A stretch of 64,000 bases of DNA, from positions 1,674,001-1,738,000 of the forward strand of contig NZ_AP022610.1 in the NCBI RefSeq assembly GCF_010729665.1, written 5' to 3'. Below are positions 1 through 8,049 of this stretch, piece after piece (positions within the stretch are counted from its first letter, which is position 1; every line of letters starts with the position of its first letter). Made by a program: the position numbers and the translations under genes. The notes below the pieces were generated by a model. The model did no database searches. It saw nothing but the letters and a program-made list of their open reading frames with translations, and had not been told where the DNA came from. The DNA is from Mycolicibacterium madagascariense. Lineage in GTDB: Bacteria; Actinomycetota; Actinomycetes; Mycobacteriales; Mycobacteriaceae.

Positions 1-410
1 CCGACATGACGACGTTCCCCCCGACGGTCAAGGCCGCGCGGGCGGCGATGACGATGGCCGGGGTGACGCCGCGTGACGTCGACGTGGCGGAGGTGCACGA
101 CTGCTTCACCGGGGTCGAACTCATCAGCTACGAGGATCTCGGCTTCGCCGAGCGCTTCGAGGGATACAAACTCGCAGAGGGCCGCGAGCACTACGTCGGC
201 GGGTCGATGCCCATCAACCCGAGCGGTGGACTGAAGGCCAAGGGACACCCCCCGGGCGCGACCGGTGTGGCGCAGTGCTACGAATTGTTCAATCAGCTGC
301 GCGGCGAGTCCGAGAATCAGGTCGACGGGGCGCGAATAGCCCTGGCGCACAACATCGGTGGGCCGACGGCGGTATCCGCCGTCACCATCCTGTCCAACGA
401 GAAGGGCTGA
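1..410 (+). CDS. SCP2-type thiolase / lipid-transfer protein, C-terminal part
   Basis: The frame is open at the left edge, so only about the last 135 residues are present and the first Met seen (position 6) is probably internal. Thiolase C-terminal signatures are visible: an HDCF motif around residue 32 of the fragment (active-site His/Cys region of SCP-x thiolases) and GGLKAKGHPPGATG (GHP active-site loop) around residue 73. The family performs thiolytic cleavage or condensation of acyl-CoA. The stop is directly followed by the start of a crotonase gene, suggesting co-translation in a beta-oxidation operon. The true 5' end lies outside the window. Confidence 0.88.
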   Translation, partial: DMTTFPPTVKAARAAMTMAGVTPRDVDVAEVHDCFTGVELISYEDLGFAERFEGYKLAEGREHYVGGSMPINPSGGLKAKGHPPGATGVAQCYELFNQLRGESENQVDGARIALAHNIGGPTAVSAVTILSNEKG

Positions 411-411
411 C

Positions 412-1221
412 ATGACCACCTCCGAGATGGCGACCCTCGCGGGCTACGAGGAGTTCGCCCCGTGGCTGCTGGTGGAGAAGCGCGGCAACGTCCACGTCGT
501 CAGCATCAACCGGCCCGAAGCGCTGAACGCCGTCACCGAAGAGGTGCACCACGCGTTCGCGACCATCTGGAAGGTGCTCGACGCCGACGACGACGTGAAG
601 GCCGTCGTGACCACCGGTGTGGGCAAGGCATTCTCGGCCGGTGGCGACATGGTGATGTTCGGCCGCCTGATCGAGGATCAGGTGGCACGCACGTTCCAGA
701 TCCACGAGGCCAGGACGGTCTTCCTCGAGGTGATCAACTTCCCCAAGCCGCTGGTGTCGGCCGTCAACGGACCCGCCGTCGGGCTGGGCTGTTCGATCGC
801 GCTGCTGTCGGATCTGTTGGTGATGGGGGAGAAGAGCTACCTGGCCGACCCGCACGTGGCGATCGGTCTGACCGCCGGTGACGGCGGAGCGGCGATGCTG
901 CCCCTGCTGATCGGCATGATGAAGGCCAAGGAGTTCGTCCTGCTCGGCGATCGGATCACCGCGCCCATCGCCGAGAAGCTGAATCTGGTGACGAAGGTGG
1001 TCCCCGACGAGACCGTGCTCGACGAGGCACTCGCACTCGGTGAACGCCTGGCCGCCCTTCCACCGCAAGCACTTCGGTCGTCGAAGGTGGCTTTGAACAT
1101 GCACCTGAGCCGGGCCGCGCAGGGTGTCTTGGAGTATGCGCTCGCCGAGGAGCTGGTGTCGTTCTCGACGCCGGAGTTCCAAGAGCGGGTCGCGGCGTTC
1201 CGGGCGCGGTCGAAGAAGTGA
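412..1221 (+). CDS. Crotonase-superfamily protein (enoyl-CoA hydratase/isomerase family)
   Basis: A 269-residue protein starting at ATG 412, with AGAAGGG ahead and the upstream thiolase stop one base before the start. It shows the crotonase oxyanion-hole segments (FSAGGD near 75, NGPAVGLG near 119-126). The two glutamates of classical enoyl-CoA hydratase are not conserved: the first position aligns to Ser128 (GLGCS) and the second to His148 (ADPH). Hydratase activity is therefore not assured, and an isomerase, hydrolase or C-C bond activity is possible. A paralogue with the same substitutions lies at 14242-15036. Starts further upstream in this frame would overlap the thiolase. Confidence 0.9.
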   Translation: MTTSEMATLAGYEEFAPWLLVEKRGNVHVVSINRPEALNAVTEEVHHAFATIWKVLDADDDVKAVVTTGVGKAFSAGGDMVMFGRLIEDQVARTFQIHEARTVFLEVINFPKPLVSAVNGPAVGLGCSIALLSDLLVMGEKSYLADPHVAIGLTAGDGGAAMLPLLIGMMKAKEFVLLGDRITAPIAEKLNLVTKVVPDETVLDEALALGERLAALPPQALRSSKVALNMHLSRAAQGVLEYALAEELVSFSTPEFQERVAAFRARSKK

Positions 1222-1233
1222 CGTCGGGACGCG

Positions 1234-1623
1234 TCAGGAGCTGACCAGTTCATTCGCAAGGGAAGCGCGTTCCTCTGTCGTCCATGGGCGCGCGCCGGCG
1301 CGATCCTTGGCGAGCACCACCTGAACGGTACGCACCGTGGCGCAGCGATGGGTCGCCGTACTGATGACGCTGACCGAGGTGAAGGAACTCGTCCCGATCT
1401 TCTCGATGGCCGAGGTGACCTCGACGAGGTCGTCGAGCAGGACCGGGTGGTGGTAGTCGATCCCGTTGTGCACGACGACGATCGAGCTCCACGCCTCAGG
1501 AACGAGACCGTGCAGCAGACGATTTCGTGCCTCCTCGGCATAGACGAGGAATACGCTGTTGTTGACGTGCCCGGCGGGGTCGAGGTCAGTCCAGCGGGGT
1601 TCGATGCGAAGCGGGGCGGTCAT
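1234..1623 (-). CDS. 4HBT-type hotdog acyl-CoA thioesterase
   Basis: A 129-residue single-hotdog protein. The N-terminal segment around residues 10-25 (RWTDLDPAGHVNNSVF) is the 4HBT signature, with the Asp expected to participate in thioester hydrolysis. It would act in the cytosol, releasing CoA from an acyl-CoA or trapping a dead-end intermediate. The start at 1623 is an ATG preceded by AGGAAGGA. It lies 9 nt downstream of the serine-hydrolase-fold gene on the same strand, so the two form one operon. It converges on the crotonase gene ending at 1221. The substrate is unknown. Confidence 0.87.
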   Translation of the reverse strand: MTAPLRIEPRWTDLDPAGHVNNSVFLVYAEEARNRLLHGLVPEAWSSIVVVHNGIDYHHPVLLDDLVEVTSAIEKIGTSSFTSVSVISTATHRCATVRTVQVVLAKDRAGARPWTTEERASLANELVSS

Positions 1624-1632
1624 GAGTCCTTC

Positions 1633-2715
1633 CTACGCGAGATCGCCTGCGAGATCTAGCAATACGATCGACAGATTCTTTCCCCAGCGGTCCAGCGCGT
1701 AACCCGACGCGGGGTAGCCGTTGGTGAGGAAGGCGAAGCTGACGCCCGTCACCGGATCGCAGAACGACTGCTGACACGGCGCTCCGCCATGGCCGAAGGT
1801 CTCCGGTGAACCCGTGGCAGGCATCCAGCCCTGCTGCCAGGATTCGCCGCGCACGGTGACGAACAGCCCCATCGAGATGGGGTGGTCGGTGCCGCCGTGC
1901 TCCAGCGGACCGTAGGCGGGTTCGCGGTAGCGTGCTCGGCTGCCCTCGGCGACTGCTTTCCGCGACCACACGTCGGAGTGCAGCATGCCTTGATAGTGCA
2001 TGGCGACATCTGCCGCGGTGCCGACGATGCTGTGCGAAGGTTCGCCTCGCTCAAGCACTTCGGCCGATTCGAGGTACCACGGACCCCACACGTCTAGTTC
2101 ATCGGCGCCGTCGCCGAGCAGCACCATGGGGGCGACATCACCCTGCTCCTCGATCGGAACGGCATCCTGCACCGTCAATCCGAGGGGAGTGGCAATCTGC
2201 TGCGCCAAATAGTCCGGTAGCGATAGCCCGGTGACGGCCTCCACGATCTCCCAAATCACCCACCCCGTCGAGGTGAGCGCGAACTGAATGCGGCCGCGCG
2301 TCTTGGGGTCGGGCTGCCAGCGCAGCATGGCCTCTAGCCGGGATTGCCGGGTGCCCATCCGCTTGGCGCCGAGTGGTGCATAGGCCAGCCCGGCGCGATG
2401 GGTTGCGACGTCCTCGAGGGTGATGCCTTCGCAGAACCCCGGAATCCACGTCGACACCGGTGCAGTGATGTCGAGATCATGCTCGTCGACCACCTTCCAC
2501 AGCACGCCGGCCACGAAAGGTCGGCTCACTGACTGAAGTCGGTACCGCGTCGAGGGGTCGGCGTCACCAAAGGTCTCGAATCGGACGAGCTGACCGGCGT
2601 GCCCCACGGCGACCTGCGCGCTGGGCAGTCGACCCTCGGCCACCTCGAGGGCGGCGCGGTCCACCAGCAGCGCCAGCTTGGACTCGTCGAGGACCGAGGC
2701 CTGATCTGTACTCAC
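1633..2715 (-). CDS. Serine beta-lactamase/esterase-fold protein with altered catalytic motifs
   Basis: A 360-residue protein of the beta-lactamase (class C/EstB-like, Pfam Beta-lactamase) family. The expected SxxK nucleophile motif reads Ser62-Val-Ser-Arg65, so Lys is replaced by Arg. The YxN motif region reads Phe145-Ala-Leu147. A GHGG segment near the C-terminus corresponds to the third motif. No signal peptide is seen, so it is probably cytosolic. The family hydrolyses esters, lactones or amides, but these substitutions make activity uncertain. The start is GTG 2715 with no clear Shine-Dalgarno; a palindromic operator lies only 9 bp upstream, which suggests a leaderless transcript. Operonic with the thioesterase at 1234-1623. 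Confidence 0.85.
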   Translation of the reverse strand: MSTDQASVLDESKLALLVDRAALEVAEGRLPSAQVAVGHAGQLVRFETFGDADPSTRYRLQSVSRPFVAGVLWKVVDEHDLDITAPVSTWIPGFCEGITLEDVATHRAGLAYAPLGAKRMGTRQSRLEAMLRWQPDPKTRGRIQFALTSTGWVIWEIVEAVTGLSLPDYLAQQIATPLGLTVQDAVPIEEQGDVAPMVLLGDGADELDVWGPWYLESAEVLERGEPSHSIVGTAADVAMHYQGMLHSDVWSRKAVAEGSRARYREPAYGPLEHGGTDHPISMGLFVTVRGESWQQGWMPATGSPETFGHGGAPCQQSFCDPVTGVSFAFLTNGYPASGYALDRWGKNLSIVLLDLAGDLA

Positions 2716-2723
2716 TCTGCGGA

Positions 2724-2737
2724 CTATACGTGTATAG
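2724..2737. promoter_or_regulatory. TetR-type operator, CTATAC-GT-GTATAG
   Basis: Perfect 6-bp inverted half-sites separated by 2 bp, immediately upstream of the GTG at 2715. The same pattern recurs at 8925, 15088, 15836, 18332 and 21319. Inferred to bind the TetR encoded at 15197-15793 or at 2875-3513. Confidence 0.75.
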
Positions 2738-2874
2738 GCGGTGTCGAGTTGCGAATTGCTCCGACTCTGCGTCCATGGTGCAGACGTGCGAGAGAGCGTG
2801 AGCCCGGGCCGCCCTGTGTGCAGAGTCGAATCTCCGCAGCCTCGGCGGTGTCGATCCTCAGCCGCTGAGTCAGT

Positions 2875-3513
2875 TCAGCCCTTGCGTGCCAAGCGAACCC
2901 GCAGACCGTCGATGATGGTGTCGACGCCGAACCTGAAGAAGTCGCGCCCCCCAAGTCCGGGGATCAAGGGCAGCAGCCTGGCGAGGGTCTCGTCCATCTC
3001 CTCGGGTTCCTCCCATTCGGCTCGCATGACGACCTGATAGCGCCCGAAGAGGTAGGTGTGAATCATCGCGTAGCCAAGCAGCACATCGGTATCCGAGAAA
3101 CCCGCGTCCAGCAGGATTCCCATGATGCCGCGGATCAGTCGTCGGTCCGTGCTCTGCATGCGCGCGAAGAGGATTTCGGCAATACCGGGATGCTGGCGGA
3201 GCCTAGCGTCGATGGCTTCGACGACGGCCCGCAGGCGGTCTTCCCAGGAACCCGATTCGGCCGAGGGTAGTGACACCTCCGAAAGCACTTCTCCTGCAAC
3301 GAGGTCGAGTAACTGCTGCTTGTCGGCGACGTACCAGTAGGGCGCCATCGCGGACCTGCCAAGTTCGCGGGACAAGCGTCGCATCGACAGCGCCTCGAGA
3401 CCCTCGCTCCGAATGATTTCGAGTGCGGCGTCGACGATTTCCTTCTCGGTCAGGTTGGGCGGTTTTCCGCGCTTGGCCGGAGTGGACGTGGACGACGCCT
3501 CGCTGCGAGGCAT
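2875..3513 (-). CDS. TetR-family transcriptional regulator
   Basis: About 212 residues with an N-terminal helix-turn-helix (residues ~22-65; EKEIVDAALEIIRSEG, then LSMRRLSRELG) and a larger ligand-binding domain with the WYV..KQQLLDLV segment typical of TetR/AcrR regulators. ATG 3513 is preferred because GGAG lies 7 nt upstream; an in-frame GTG at 3519 is too close to it. It reads away from the acyl-CoA dehydrogenase at 3584-4903 with no palindrome evident directly upstream. A ligand such as a CoA thioester is likely by analogy with catabolic TetRs. It is one of two candidates for binding the palindrome at 2724. Confidence 0.9.
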   Translation of the reverse strand: MPRSEASSTSTPAKRGKPPNLTEKEIVDAALEIIRSEGLEALSMRRLSRELGRSAMAPYWYVADKQQLLDLVAGEVLSEVSLPSAESGSWEDRLRAVVEAIDARLRQHPGIAEILFARMQSTDRRLIRGIMGILLDAGFSDTDVLLGYAMIHTYLFGRYQVVMRAEWEEPEEMDETLARLLPLIPGLGGRDFFRFGVDTIIDGLRVRLARKG

Positions 3514-3583
3514 ATTCACGCTCCGTTCGTCACAGGGGAATCAGGGGAGTCATCTTAACGCGACGACTCCCCAGGATCGGGCC

Positions 3584-4903
3584 CTAGAGACCGAGCCGTT
3601 CCAACAGCCGTTCGTGGGACAGCGCGGGCCCGCCGAACAGGAGGGACCCGGACAGCGCCCTGAGCAGGAGGGCCTCGGTAGCCTCGTCGGGTCCGAGTAG
3701 CTCGGCGGCAGCGGTGGCGGCCCGCACCGCGGCGGCCGAACACCCGACGTGCGCAGCAGCCGCAGCCGTCGAGGCATCCGGGGAGCCCGCCGCGTCCTCG
3801 GCGAGGGCGCGACGCCACAGCGCGGCGGCCGCGACGTGGTCGAGCGCGACACCGGCAAGTCGGCTCTCGAGTGCCGGAGCATCGACGAGATCTTTCGAAT
3901 GTGCGACGAGCATGCTCATCGCCTTCTCGATGAGGCCGACCTGTTCTGCGGCAAGGGCGGTCGTCGCGAGATCGATCACCCGCAACATCAATCGGCCGCC
4001 AGCGCCCTCGGTGCCCAGGAGGGTGGCGGGTGCGTCGGAGAACTCGATCTGCGCCAGCGGCCGACTCGGGTCCGCTACTTCCAGCGGTGTCACGGTGACG
4101 CCGGGGGCAGAGCCGTCGACTGCGAAGAGCGAGGGGCCCGCCGTGGATCGGGCGATCACGAAGTAGACGTCGGCACCCTCGGCTGCCGGCACGAACTGCT
4201 TGATTCCCGTTATCTGCCAACCATTTTCGACATTGGTGGCGCGGGTCTTGACCATCGCCGGATCCCACGATCCCGTCTGCTCGGCGACTGCAAGTGCGCC
4301 CTTGATGGAGCCGTTGGCGATTCGGTCCGCATAATCGTCGGCTGCGGTTCGGTCACCGATCACGGCGCGCAGGGTCTGCCAGGCCAACCCGATGTTGCCG
4401 TAGAACGGGGAGGCGCTGAGTGCATTGCCGTACCCGCGCATCGCCGCGCCGAGGCCCTGCACCCCATCCTGCGCGACGAGGTTCATCCACGTCGACTCGG
4501 CCGGGTAGTCGAGTTCTCGTGTCTGGTCTGCGACGTACTGGGAGGCGTGCGCCCGCACGTCGGCGAATGAAGCAGCGGCGGCGCGATCGAATCGGGCCGG
4601 ATCGATCGCCTCGTTCAGGAAGTGCGGCCGGAGTTGGTTACCGGTGTCGGCGATGAGCTTCGGTCCCAGCACGGCCGCCACGAAGCGGGCGGCAGACGAA
4701 TGGGCCCGCGCCCGGAGGGTGTCCACCGCAGTGGGGTCCTCATCGGATGACGCCGACCGGGCGGCGTCGATGTCTACCAGGAGGATCGCCAGGTCTCGAC
4801 GTAGCGCCCGGTCGTCCCAGGTCCACGTGGAGCGCATCAGCGCGGAAAGGGTGTCGGAGGTGAGTAGTTCGTCGAATGCGATCTGTGCGGTCGGAGAATT
4901 CAT
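3584..4903 (-). CDS. Acyl-CoA dehydrogenase-family protein
   Basis: A 439-residue acyl-CoA dehydrogenase-like flavoprotein. A recognisable central beta domain (VAEQTGSWDPAMVKT, then GWQITGIKQFVPAAEGAD, roughly residues 210-255) corresponds to the FAD/substrate-contact region. The canonical catalytic-Glu motif near the C-terminus is not apparent, and the N-terminal ~140 residues are divergent. ATG 4903 has AGGAGG upstream. It is transcribed divergently from the amidohydrolase at 5035, with a palindromic site between them. It probably dehydrogenates an acyl-CoA of the pathway, but could be a non-catalytic or specialised member. Confidence 0.8.
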   Translation of the reverse strand: MNSPTAQIAFDELLTSDTLSALMRSTWTWDDRALRRDLAILLVDIDAARSASSDEDPTAVDTLRARAHSSAARFVAAVLGPKLIADTGNQLRPHFLNEAIDPARFDRAAAASFADVRAHASQYVADQTRELDYPAESTWMNLVAQDGVQGLGAAMRGYGNALSASPFYGNIGLAWQTLRAVIGDRTAADDYADRIANGSIKGALAVAEQTGSWDPAMVKTRATNVENGWQITGIKQFVPAAEGADVYFVIARSTAGPSLFAVDGSAPGVTVTPLEVADPSRPLAQIEFSDAPATLLGTEGAGGRLMLRVIDLATTALAAEQVGLIEKAMSMLVAHSKDLVDAPALESRLAGVALDHVAAAALWRRALAEDAAGSPDASTAAAAAHVGCSAAAVRAATAAAELLGPDEATEALLLRALSGSLLFGGPALSHERLLERLGL

Positions 4904-4968
4904 CGCCGGGACCTCCTCTGATGATTGATGGCTTCGCGAGTCCGAGAAACCCTTATGCGTGGCTCAAC

Positions 4969-4982
4969 GTTACAGTGTAAAC
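4969..4982. promoter_or_regulatory. Variant TetR-type palindrome in divergent promoter
   Basis: GTTACAGTGTAAAC contains a perfect TTACA-G-TGTAA inverted repeat. It resembles the CTWTAC-NN-GTAHAG operators but with a 3-bp spacer between TTAC and GTAA, so membership of the same regulon is less certain. It sits between the divergent genes starting at 4903 and 5035. Confidence 0.5.
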
Positions 4983-5034
4983 TCAATTCCGAGCCCCGTG
5001 GCTAGGGGACTTCGCACTTAGAGGAGAGCCGACC

Positions 5035-6174
5035 GTGACGCAAGCTCAAGAACGTCCCGTAGATTCCGACGCGTCCACTTCGGAGGTGAAGAAGATCTGG
5101 GCGCACTCCGGAGATTCGCACGCCATGGAGCCGGAAGATCTGTGGACCTCGCGGCTGCCGAAGAACCTGGCGGACCGCGCACCGCGCACCGAACGCGGCG
5201 AGAAGTACGAGTTGATCTTCGTCGACGGCAAGCAGAAGAGCCGTCAGCTCAACGACTTCATGGACGCCATGCGGCCGCCGGGTTTCAAGGACCTGAAGAT
5301 CCGTCTGCAGGACCTCGACCAGGAGGGGGTGTGGAGCCAGCTCGCGTTCCCTTCGACCGGATTTTGGATGTGCGACATCGAGGATCCAATCTTGGCGCAG
5401 GCCTGCAACCGAGCCTGGAACGAATGGGCGATCGACGACCTGATGGCCAAGCAGGACCGCATCTTCACCCCCGCATGTATTCCACTCGTCGAGCCAAAAG
5501 ACGCTGCGGCAGAACTGGAATGGGCCGCCGGTCGGGGTTTTCAGTCGGTCTTCCTGCCCTGCACGATGCCCGCCAACAAGGACTGGGGGCTCGACATCTG
5601 GGAGCCGCTATGGGCAGCGGCCGCGGCGTGCAACATGCGGCTGGCGTTCCACATCGGCACCGGTGGTGAGACGGTCGTCTACCGCGGACCCGGTGGCGCA
5701 GTGGTCAACTACATGGAGACCACGTACCCGGGCATGCGGGTGGTGACCCACCTGGTGGCCAGTGGCGCGCTCGATCGCCATCCCGAATTGAAGGTCCTGA
5801 TCGCCGAGGGCGGTGCGGGATGGGTTCCCGCCGTAGGTGATCGGATGGACGAGGCGTACCGCCAGCACGGCATGTTCGTCCGGCCACGGCTGAGCCGGCT
5901 GCCCAGCGAGATCGTCCGTAGCCAGGTCTATGCGTCCTTCCAGCACGACGTGAGCGCCGTGCAAATCATCGAGGACACCGGTTACGACAACGTGATGTGG
6001 GGTGATGACTACCCGCATCTCGAGGGCACGTACGGCCACACGCAGCAGACACTGCACGACCTGTTCGACGACGTCGATCCCCGGATCCAGGATCGCGTGC
6101 TGCGAGGCACCTTCGAGGAACTCTTCAAGGTGCCCACCATGAGCGAGGACAAGCGGGTCGACCTGAGCCGCTAG
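5035..6174 (+). CDS. Metal-dependent amidohydrolase (amidohydrolase_2 / ACMSD-like)
   Basis: A 379-residue TIM-barrel protein of the COG2159 amidohydrolase-2 family, whose members decarboxylate or hydrolyse using a metal. The N-terminal metal motif reads DSHAMEP (residues ~28-34) in place of HxH. A later FHIGTG His and the C-terminal WGDDYPHLEG segment (metal-binding Asp) are present. It starts at GTG 5035 with GAGGAGAG upstream. Two paralogues lie at 21358-22566 and 51291-52526. It converges on the acyl-CoA dehydrogenase ending at 6263 across a strong hairpin. Ring hydrolysis or decarboxylation of a pathway intermediate is plausible, but the substrate cannot be inferred. Confidence 0.85.
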   Translation: MTQAQERPVDSDASTSEVKKIWAHSGDSHAMEPEDLWTSRLPKNLADRAPRTERGEKYELIFVDGKQKSRQLNDFMDAMRPPGFKDLKIRLQDLDQEGVWSQLAFPSTGFWMCDIEDPILAQACNRAWNEWAIDDLMAKQDRIFTPACIPLVEPKDAAAELEWAAGRGFQSVFLPCTMPANKDWGLDIWEPLWAAAAACNMRLAFHIGTGGETVVYRGPGGAVVNYMETTYPGMRVVTHLVASGALDRHPELKVLIAEGGAGWVPAVGDRMDEAYRQHGMFVRPRLSRLPSEIVRSQVYASFQHDVSAVQIIEDTGYDNVMWGDDYPHLEGTYGHTQQTLHDLFDDVDPRIQDRVLRGTFEELFKVPTMSEDKRVDLSR

Positions 6175-6190
6175 GTCTTTTGGCTCGACA

Positions 6191-6236
6191 CTGAATCTGG
6201 CGACGCAAGGCGCGAGTCTTGCGTCGCCAGAATCAG
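6191..6236. terminator. Bidirectional hairpin terminator between convergent genes
   Basis: Two 19-nt inverted arms (6191-6209 and 6218-6236) with a single mismatch and an 8-nt loop lie 17 nt after the amidohydrolase stop and 27 nt from the end of the convergent acyl-CoA dehydrogenase. No long U tract follows, which is usual for mycobacterial hairpins. Confidence 0.75.
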
Positions 6237-6262
6237 TTTCGGTGGCGGTGTCGATCTAGGCG

Positions 6263-7405
6263 TCAAAACCCCATCTTGCGGCCGATCAGATCGCGCATGA
6301 TCTCGCTGGTGCCCCCGTAGATGCGCTGCACCCGGGCGTCACGCCAGAGCCTGGCGATCTCGTATTCGTTGATGTAGCCGTAGCCGCCGTGCAATTGCAG
6401 GCACCGGTCGATGATCTGCCACTGCTGTTCGGTGGTCCACAGCTTGGCCCCGGCGGCCTCCTCGGCCGTCAACGTGCCGTTGTTGACGCCCGCGATGCAG
6501 CGGTCGACGTACACCTGCATGACGTCGAGCAGGACGCTCATGTCGGCGATGGCATGGCGGTTGACCTGGAACGTGCCGATCGCCTGGCCGAACGCCTTGC
6601 GTTCTTGTGCATACACTCTCGTCAACTCGAGCGCCCGCCGGGCCTGGGCCACCGCATGAATGGCGATGCCGAGTCGTTCGGCGGGTAGGTTGCGCATCAG
6701 GTGGTAGAAGCCGCGGTTCTCCTCGCCGATGAGGTTGGTGGCAGGCACGCGGACGTCGGTGTAGGACAGCTCGGCGGTATCCGCTGCGCGCGCACCGATC
6801 TTGTCCAGCTTGCGACCCTTCGTGAACCCCGGCGCATCGGCCTCGACGGCGATCAGGCTGACGCCCTTGTGACCCTTCTCCGGATCGGTCTTGACCGCCG
6901 TCACCACCAAATCGGCCAGGATGCCGCTGCTGATGAACGTCTTGGCGCCATTGATGACGTAGTCGTCGCCGTCGCGAACGGCGGTCGTCCGGATGCTCGC
7001 CAGATCGGACCCGGCCCCCGGCTCCGACATCGCCACCGCGGTGATGAGCTCACCGGAGACGAACCCCGGTAGCCATCGTTCCTTCTGCTCGTCAGTCGTC
7101 ATGTGCACCAGATACGAGGCCATGATGTCGTTTTGGAGTCCAAAGCCCACGCCGGTGCTACCCGTGGCGTAGTACTCCTCGGTCATGATGGCGTTGAACT
7201 TGAAATCGGTGATGCCTTGGCCGCCGAACTCCTCGGGTGCCTCCCAGCCGAGCAGGCCGGTCTCACCCGCCTTGAGCCACACCTCGCGATCGGTGATTCC
7301 GGCGTGCTCCCACTCCGCGGTGTGCGGAGCGACCTCCTTCTCGTAGAAGGCTCGGGCGGTGGCGCGGAACTCGTCGTGCTCGGGTTCGAAGATGTCGCGC
7401 TTCAT
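6263..7405 (-). CDS. Acyl-CoA dehydrogenase (FadE family)
   Basis: A 380-residue FAD-dependent acyl-CoA dehydrogenase. It shows MSEPGAGSDLAS (FAD/substrate loop, ~125-140), INGAKTFIS, and a C-terminal GGYGYINEYE then YGGTSEIMRD. The Glu used at the end of the protein in MCAD is absent (YGGTSE), whereas NLPAERLGIA fits the helix-G Glu used in isovaleryl- and long-chain dehydrogenases. ATG 7405 is chosen for GAAGGAG 6 nt upstream; the TTG at 7423 would overlap that site. It is divergent from the thioesterase at 7499, with operator-like half-sites between. A close paralogue is at 28357-29499. Confidence 0.93.
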   Translation of the reverse strand: MKRDIFEPEHDEFRATARAFYEKEVAPHTAEWEHAGITDREVWLKAGETGLLGWEAPEEFGGQGITDFKFNAIMTEEYYATGSTGVGFGLQNDIMASYLVHMTTDEQKERWLPGFVSGELITAVAMSEPGAGSDLASIRTTAVRDGDDYVINGAKTFISSGILADLVVTAVKTDPEKGHKGVSLIAVEADAPGFTKGRKLDKIGARAADTAELSYTDVRVPATNLIGEENRGFYHLMRNLPAERLGIAIHAVAQARRALELTRVYAQERKAFGQAIGTFQVNRHAIADMSVLLDVMQVYVDRCIAGVNNGTLTAEEAAGAKLWTTEQQWQIIDRCLQLHGGYGYINEYEIARLWRDARVQRIYGGTSEIMRDLIGRKMGF

Positions 7406-7425
7406 GACCAACTCCTTCGTCAAGT

Positions 7426-7445
7426 TTTTACCGTACAGCGTATAG
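7426..7445. promoter_or_regulatory. Composite operator-like half-sites in divergent promoter
   Basis: TTTTAC, GTACAG and GTATAG occur in a row with 1-bp gaps. Each half resembles one half of the CTWTAC-NN-GTAHAG operator, but no pair has the standard 2-bp spacer. It lies between the acyl-CoA dehydrogenase start (7405) and the thioesterase start (7499). Confidence 0.4.
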
Positions 7446-7498
7446 TTTCGATACTACAGTGGTTGATCGCGCTGCCTCTACGACGGACGGGCGACGAA

Positions 7499-8047
7499 AT
7501 GACGCAGGACGACACGGCTTCCGACCTTCTGGCCTGGATCGGGTCGGATTCGGTGGGACGCCCGATGACCGACGGCGGGGTGACGTTGTGCGGCTCGTGC
7601 CGGGCGTCTCGGAACTGCCGGTTGGGCGTGACGCGCGAGTGGTTGGAAGACGACGCTAAGAAGGAGCATGGCGCGCACTTCGAGGTCACCTGCCCGCGCG
7701 ATCAGGAGGGCGGCCCGAACGTCGCGCACGGTGGCTGGACGGCCGGGGTGATGGACGAGATGCTCGGGCACGTCCCACTTCTGCATGACCAGATGTCGGT
7801 GACGGCGACGTTGACCGTCGACTTCAAGAAGCCCGTGCCCGTCGAGCGGCCGTTGGTGGCTCGTGCCTGGATCGACAAGGTCGAGGGCTCGAAGTGGTTC
7901 ATCTCCGGTGAGCTCCTGCTGCCGCCGAGGCAGAGCGTGCTGGCGACGGCTACCGGCATCTGGATCGCCCGGGACCCTTCGCATTTCGCGCGTTATGAGA
8001 AATGGTTGGCCGAGCAGGACGAGGCAGACGCCACCGAGGGAGAGTGA
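7499..8047 (+). CDS. PaaI-family hotdog thioesterase with N-terminal cysteine cluster
   Basis: A 182-residue protein. The C-terminal two thirds is a PaaI-type hotdog with the HGGWTAGVMDE signature (His77-Gly-Gly, Asp86), consistent with acyl-CoA thioester hydrolysis. Unusually, the first 65 residues carry Cys31, Cys34, Cys40 and Cys65; CGSC followed by RNC could bind zinc. ATG 7499 is chosen because upstream in-frame sequence overlaps the divergent promoter; the Shine-Dalgarno is weak. It is followed after 2 nt by the SDR gene, so it begins the 7499-14227 transcription run. Confidence 0.82.
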   Translation: MTQDDTASDLLAWIGSDSVGRPMTDGGVTLCGSCRASRNCRLGVTREWLEDDAKKEHGAHFEVTCPRDQEGGPNVAHGGWTAGVMDEMLGHVPLLHDQMSVTATLTVDFKKPVPVERPLVARAWIDKVEGSKWFISGELLLPPRQSVLATATGIWIARDPSHFARYEKWLAEQDEADATEGE

Positions 8048-8049
8048 GC

